Origin: Streptomyces nodosus
Lineage (GTDB): Bacteria > Actinomycetota > Actinomycetes > Streptomycetales > Streptomycetaceae
Reading direction: 5' to 3'
Length of the DNA stretch: 64,000 nt
Assembly (NCBI RefSeq): GCF_008704995.1
Contig: NZ_CP023747.1
Span: forward strand, 5,552,001 to 5,616,000
Below are positions 60,733 to 64,000 of the stretch, one piece after another. Under the pieces are notes generated by a model. That model was not told the origin of the DNA. It was given only the letters and a program-made list of their open reading frames with translations, and did not search any database. A program made the position numbers and the translations under genes. Position 1 is the stretch's first letter, and every line of letters begins with the position of its first letter.

Positions 60733-60779
60733 CACGGCACAGCCGCGTCCGCCGTGCAGGCCGACGCGGCTGTGCCGTG
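60733..60779. terminator. Strong hairpin terminator between the GntR gene and ptsH
   Basis: A perfect 17-bp stem (60733-60749 with 60763-60779; left arm CACGGCACAGCCGCGTC) with a 13-nt loop between convergent genes. Confidence 0.9.
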
Positions 60780-60826
60780 CGGTGCCGCCCGTAGGGGGCG
60801 GACATGCGCCCGAAAGGGCAGCGGGG

Positions 60827-61108
60827 TCAGACGGTCTCGGGAAGCTCCTCGAGCCCCTCGGCGACCAGCTTGGCCAGGCGGTCCAGCGCGGCGTCCGAGC
60901 CCTCCGCGTCGGAGGCGAGGACGATCTCCTCGCCGCCCTGGGCGCCCAGGCTGAGGACCGCGAGCATGGACGCGGCGTTGACGGGGGTGCCGTCGGCCTT
61001 GCCGATGGTCACGGGGACGCCGGAGGCCGTGGCCGCCCGGACGAAGATGGAGGCGGGGCGGGCATGGAGGCCCTCGGCCCAGCCGACGTTGACGCGGCGC
61101 TCAGCCAT
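60827..61108 (-). CDS. ptsH: HPr, phosphocarrier protein of the PTS
   Basis: A 93-residue phosphocarrier. The active-site His15 is in 'EGLHARPASIFV', and the regulatory Ser47 is in 'VNAASMLAVLSLG'. EI phosphorylates the His at the expense of phosphoenolpyruvate, and HPr passes the phosphate to sugar-specific EIIA proteins. Ser can be phosphorylated by HPr kinase in Firmicutes, but that route is not general in Streptomyces. The ATG at 61108 has GAAGGG about 8 nt upstream; the longer frame is not conserved. It is monocistronic and divergent from the acetyltransferase gene, with a shared terminator downstream. Confidence 0.96.
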   Translation of the reverse strand: MAERRVNVGWAEGLHARPASIFVRAATASGVPVTIGKADGTPVNAASMLAVLSLGAQGGEEIVLASDAEGSDAALDRLAKLVAEGLEELPETV

Positions 61109-61252
61109 GTGATGCTGCCCTTCCGGTGTATCAGGGTTGTCTAGACCAGTGTTCCACAGGTGGGTCGTGCCCAGGAATCGGGGCGACGACGGCCCGGCAG
61201 GGCCCGAAGCGGTTCCCTCAGCCCGCCTCGCGTCGCTGACGGGGGCGAGCCT

Positions 61253-61258
61253 TAGTCT
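61253..61258 (+). promoter_or_regulatory. Candidate -10 (TAGTCT) of the Pat-like gene, leaderless type
   Basis: TAGTCT ends 7 nt before the ATG at 61266; no Shine-Dalgarno sequence. Confidence 0.55.
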
Positions 61259-61265
61259 GGGGCCC

Positions 61266-64000
61266 ATGCAGACCCCGTCGGACCGGCACGATTACCCCGC
61301 CCACTGGGAGGCCGACGTGGTGCTGCGCGACGGCGGCACCGCGCGTATCAGGCCCATCACCGTCCATGACGCCGAGCGCCTGGTGCACTTCTACGAGCAG
61401 GTCTCGGACGAGTCGAAGTACTACCGCTTCTTCGCGCCGTACCCGCGACTGTCCGCCAAGGACGTCCACCGCTTCACCCACCACGACTTCGTGGACAGGG
61501 TCGGACTCGCGGCCACGGTCGGCGGCGAGTTCATCGCAACCGTACGGTATGACCGCACAGGTCCCGAAGGCCTGCCCGCCTCGGCGCCCTCCGACGAGGC
61601 CGAGGTGGCCTTTCTGGTGCAGGACGCGCACCAGGGGCGCGGGGTCGCCTCCGCCCTGCTGGAACACATCGCGGCGGTGGCCCGGGAGCGTGGCATCCGC
61701 AGATTCGCCGCCGAGGTGCTGCCCGCCAACACCAAGATGATCAAGGTGTTCACGGACGCCGGATACCAGCAGAAGCGCAGCTTCGAGGACGGCGTGGTCC
61801 GTCTGGAGCTCGATCTGGAGCCCACCGACCGGTCGCTGGCGGTGCAGCGCGCCCGGGAGCAGCGGGCCGAGGCGCGGTCCGTGCAGCGGCTGCTGGCCCC
61901 CGGTTCGGTCGCCGTGATCGGCACGGGCCGGGCGCCCGGGGGAGTGGGCCGCAGCCTCCTGGACAACCTCCGGGACGGCGGCTATCCGGGCCGCCTGTAC
62001 GCGGTCAACAAGGCGTTCCCCGAGGAGCAGCGGGAACTCGACGGGGTGCCCGCCCGCCGCTCCGTCCGTGACATCGCCGAGCCGGTCGACCTCGCCGTGG
62101 TCGCCGTCCCCGCCGAGCGCGTCCCCGAGGTGGTCGCCGAATGCGGGGAGCACGGGGTGCAGGGACTGGTGGTCATCTCCTCCGGATACGCCGAGAGCGG
62201 CCCCGAGGGGCGCGAGCGGCAGCGGGAGCTGGTACGGCAGGCCCGCTCGTACGGGATGCGGATCATCGGTCCCAACACCTTCGGGATCGTCAACACCTCG
62301 CCCGAGGTCCGGCTGAACGCGTCCCTGGCGCCCGAGATGCCGCGCCCCGGGCGCATCGGGCTGTTCGCGCAGTCCGGCGCCATCGGCATCGCCCTGCTGT
62401 CCCGGCTGGACCGCCGCGGCGGAGGGGTCACCGGGGTCACCGGCGTCTCGACCTTCGTCTCCTCCGGCAACCGGGCGGACGTCTCGGGCAACGACGTCCT
62501 GCAGTACTGGTACGACGACCCGGACACCGATGTCGCCCTGATGTATCTCGAGACCATCCGCAACCCGCGCAAGTTCAACCGGCTGGCCCGGCGCACCGCG
62601 GCGGTCAAGCCGCTGGTCGTGGTGCAGGGGGCGCGCTACGGAGGCGCCCCGCAGGGCCACACCGGGCGAGCCACCCGGCTGCCGCACGCCACGGTCTCCG
62701 CGCTGCTGCGGCAGGCCGGGGTGATCCGGGTGGACACCATCACGGAGCTGGTGGACGCCGGACTGCTGCTGGCCCGCCAGCCGCTGCCGCCCGGGCCGAG
62801 GGTGGCGATCCTCGGGAACTCGGAGTCGCTGGGGCTGCTGACCTACGACGCCTGCCTGGCCGAGGGGCTGCACCCGCTGCCACCGCTGGACCTGACGACG
62901 GCGGCCTCGCCGGAGGACTTCCACCGGGCCCTGACCACCGCCCTGGCCGACGACGCCTGCGACGCCGTGGTGGTGACGGTGATCCCGGCGGTCGGCGAGA
63001 GCCCGGCGGGCGACGCCGCACTGGCCGAGGCCCTGCGCTCGGCGGCGGCCACCGCCCCCGCCAAGCCGGTGCTTGTGGTCCATGTGGAGATGGGCGGCAT
63101 CGCGGCGGCGCTGTCCACGGCGGCCGGCACCTCACCGGGGATGCCGCGCGGCGAGCTCCCCACCGCGGTACAGGCTTCGCCCGCCCCGGCGGTCCAGGCA
63201 CCCGAAGACGCCCGCCTCATCCCCGCCTACCCCGCCGCCGAGCGCGCCGTGCGGGCCCTCGCCGAGGCCGTCCGATACGCCCAGTGGCGGCGGGACGCCG
63301 CCGAACCGGGCAGGGTGCCCGAGTACGACGACATCGACGAGAAGGGCGCCGCCGGGCTGATCCGGGGGCTGCTCGAGCGGGACCAGGGGCTGACGCTCGG
63401 CGCCGAGGAGACCTGCGGTCTGCTCGCCCGGTACGGCATCCAGGTGCACCGCGCGCTGCCCGCGCCCACACCCGATGCCGCCGTGGCGGCCGCCGACACC
63501 CTCGGCTACCCGGTGGCCCTCAAGGCCACCGCCCCCCATCTGCGGCACCGCGCCGACCTGGGCGGGGTGCGCCTCGATCTGGCCGACGAGGAGCAACTGC
63601 GACGCGCCTACACCGAGTTGACCGAGCTGTTCGGGCCGTCCGAGGCGCTGCTGCCGGTCGTCCAGGGGATGGCGCCGCGCGGCGTCGACACCGTCGTACG
63701 GACCGTCATCGATCCGGCGGCCGGGGCCGTGCTGTCCTTCGGACTGGCCGGGGCCGCCTCACAGCTCCTCGACGACACCGCGCACCGGCTGATCCCGGTC
63801 ACCGACCGGGACGCGGCCTCCCTGGTGCGGTCGATCCGGACGGCCCCGCTGCTGTTCGGCTGGCGGGGGTCCGACCCCGTGGACACTCCCGCGCTCGAAG
63901 AGCTGCTGCTGCGGGTGTCCCGGCTGGTCGACGACCATCCGGAGGTCGTCGCGGTCACCCTGGAACCGGTCGTGGTCGCCCCGCGCGGGCTGAGCGTGCT
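61266..64000 (+). CDS. GNAT acetyltransferase fused to NDP-forming acyl-CoA synthetase domains (Pat-like), partial at the right edge
   Basis: The frame is open for 911 codons and runs off the window. Domains in order: GNAT (about residues 20-180, acetyl-CoA loop 'QDAHQGRGVASALLEHI'); CoA-binding Rossmann ('GSVAVIGTGRAPGGVGRSLLDNL', 'GYPGRLYAVN'); succinyl-CoA-ligase-like domains ('GPNTFGIVNTSPEVRLNASLAPEMPRPG', 'LFAQSGAIGIALL', 'RVAILGNSESLGLL'); and an ATP-grasp region ('RYGIQVHRALPAPTPDAAVAAADTLGYPVALKATAPHL'). This is the Pat-type protein lysine acetyltransferase plan with GNAT first, as described for an S. lividans PatA, the reverse of Salmonella Pat. It probably acetylates acyl-CoA synthetases and other enzymes. 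Confidence 0.9.
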   Translation, partial: MQTPSDRHDYPAHWEADVVLRDGGTARIRPITVHDAERLVHFYEQVSDESKYYRFFAPYPRLSAKDVHRFTHHDFVDRVGLAATVGGEFIATVRYDRTGPEGLPASAPSDEAEVAFLVQDAHQGRGVASALLEHIAAVARERGIRRFAAEVLPANTKMIKVFTDAGYQQKRSFEDGVVRLELDLEPTDRSLAVQRAREQRAEARSVQRLLAPGSVAVIGTGRAPGGVGRSLLDNLRDGGYPGRLYAVNKAFPEEQRELDGVPARRSVRDIAEPVDLAVVAVPAERVPEVVAECGEHGVQGLVVISSGYAESGPEGRERQRELVRQARSYGMRIIGPNTFGIVNTSPEVRLNASLAPEMPRPGRIGLFAQSGAIGIALLSRLDRRGGGVTGVTGVSTFVSSGNRADVSGNDVLQYWYDDPDTDVALMYLETIRNPRKFNRLARRTAAVKPLVVVQGARYGGAPQGHTGRATRLPHATVSALLRQAGVIRVDTITELVDAGLLLARQPLPPGPRVAILGNSESLGLLTYDACLAEGLHPLPPLDLTTAASPEDFHRALTTALADDACDAVVVTVIPAVGESPAGDAALAEALRSAAATAPAKPVLVVHVEMGGIAAALSTAAGTSPGMPRGELPTAVQASPAPAVQAPEDARLIPAYPAAERAVRALAEAVRYAQWRRDAAEPGRVPEYDDIDEKGAAGLIRGLLERDQGLTLGAEETCGLLARYGIQVHRALPAPTPDAAVAAADTLGYPVALKATAPHLRHRADLGGVRLDLADEEQLRRAYTELTELFGPSEALLPVVQGMAPRGVDTVVRTVIDPAAGAVLSFGLAGAASQLLDDTAHRLIPVTDRDAASLVRSIRTAPLLFGWRGSDPVDTPALEELLLRVSRLVDDHPEVVAVTLEPVVVAPRGLSV

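Noticed and set aside
1..64000. CRISPR arrays, tRNA genes, insertion sequences, integrase or attachment sites
   Set aside because: No regularly spaced repeats, cloverleaf-like sequences, transposase motifs or abrupt composition changes were found; the gene order looks like undisturbed Streptomyces core.

Overview
This window is a chromosomal core segment of a Streptomyces (or very close actinomycete) genome. The DNA is very GC-rich with G/C-biased third codon positions, GTG/TTG starts are common, and many genes match Streptomyces proteins closely (HrdB, WhiH, NrdRJ, LexA, HPr). From memory, the gene order follows the S. coelicolor A3(2) stretch from the RelA/SpoT homologue RshA through hflX, an orphan siderophore-synthetase cluster, lexA, nrdRJ, rnhB, recQ, whiH, hrdB, parE, parC and ptsH. 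I see no tRNA, rRNA, CRISPR array, insertion sequence or prophage.

Layout. 1-3.7 kb: the 3' end of an ACT-domain (probably RelA/SpoT-type) gene, a secreted M1 metallopeptidase and hflX. 3.8-5.1 kb: a lipoprotein trypsin-like protease (minus strand). 5.4-9.9 kb: a three-gene NRPS-independent siderophore (NIS) cluster (class III aminotransferase, IucA/IucC synthetase, GNAT acyltransferase). 10-17 kb: DNA metabolism (DinG-like helicase, LexA, NrdR, B12-dependent ribonucleotide reductase NrdJ). 17-25.6 kb: small conserved genes (TerD, DUF4937, histidine phosphatase, a frameshifted ADP-ribosylglycohydrolase, RNase HII) and a RecQ helicase fused to a phosphoribosyltransferase-like tail. 25.7-32.5 kb: a DUF4192 protein, a glycogen-debranching-type protein, an NrtR Nudix regulator and a one-piece ABC transporter with degenerate ATPase motifs. 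32.6-39.5 kb: whiH, hrdB, a secreted trypsin, a small zinc-ribbon protein and parE. 39.7-44.3 kb: a NarL-type two-component operon followed by a DUF485/solute-sodium-symporter pair. 44.4-50.5 kb: a nitrate/sulfonate-type ABC transporter flanked by two paralogous CitB-type response regulators, only one of which has a CitA/DcuS-type kinase. 50.6-53 kb: a sucrase/ferredoxin-like protein under a predicted iron box, and a CobW GTPase. 53-64 kb: parC, a paired M16 peptidase operon, an M23 peptidase behind a c-di-AMP (ydaO-type) riboswitch, a GntR regulator, HPr, and a GNAT/acyl-CoA-synthetase fusion running off the end.

Several regulatory sites can be read directly. They include an SOS box at lexA and a second one-mismatch LexA box in front of parE, paired NrdR boxes at nrdRJ, and a sigma-WhiG-type promoter at whiH. 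There is also a ShbA-type promoter at hrdB, a DmdR/IdeR-type iron box, two inverted DnaA boxes between recQ and the DUF4192 gene, the ydaO-type riboswitch, and many TAnnnT hexamers 6-9 nt ahead of starts that lack a Shine-Dalgarno sequence (probable leaderless transcripts). No wholly new system stands out. The best leads are the orphan siderophore cluster, the iron-box gene, the parE LexA box, the DnaA-box pair, the riboswitch with an inserted hairpin, and the two-regulator/one-kinase transporter locus.
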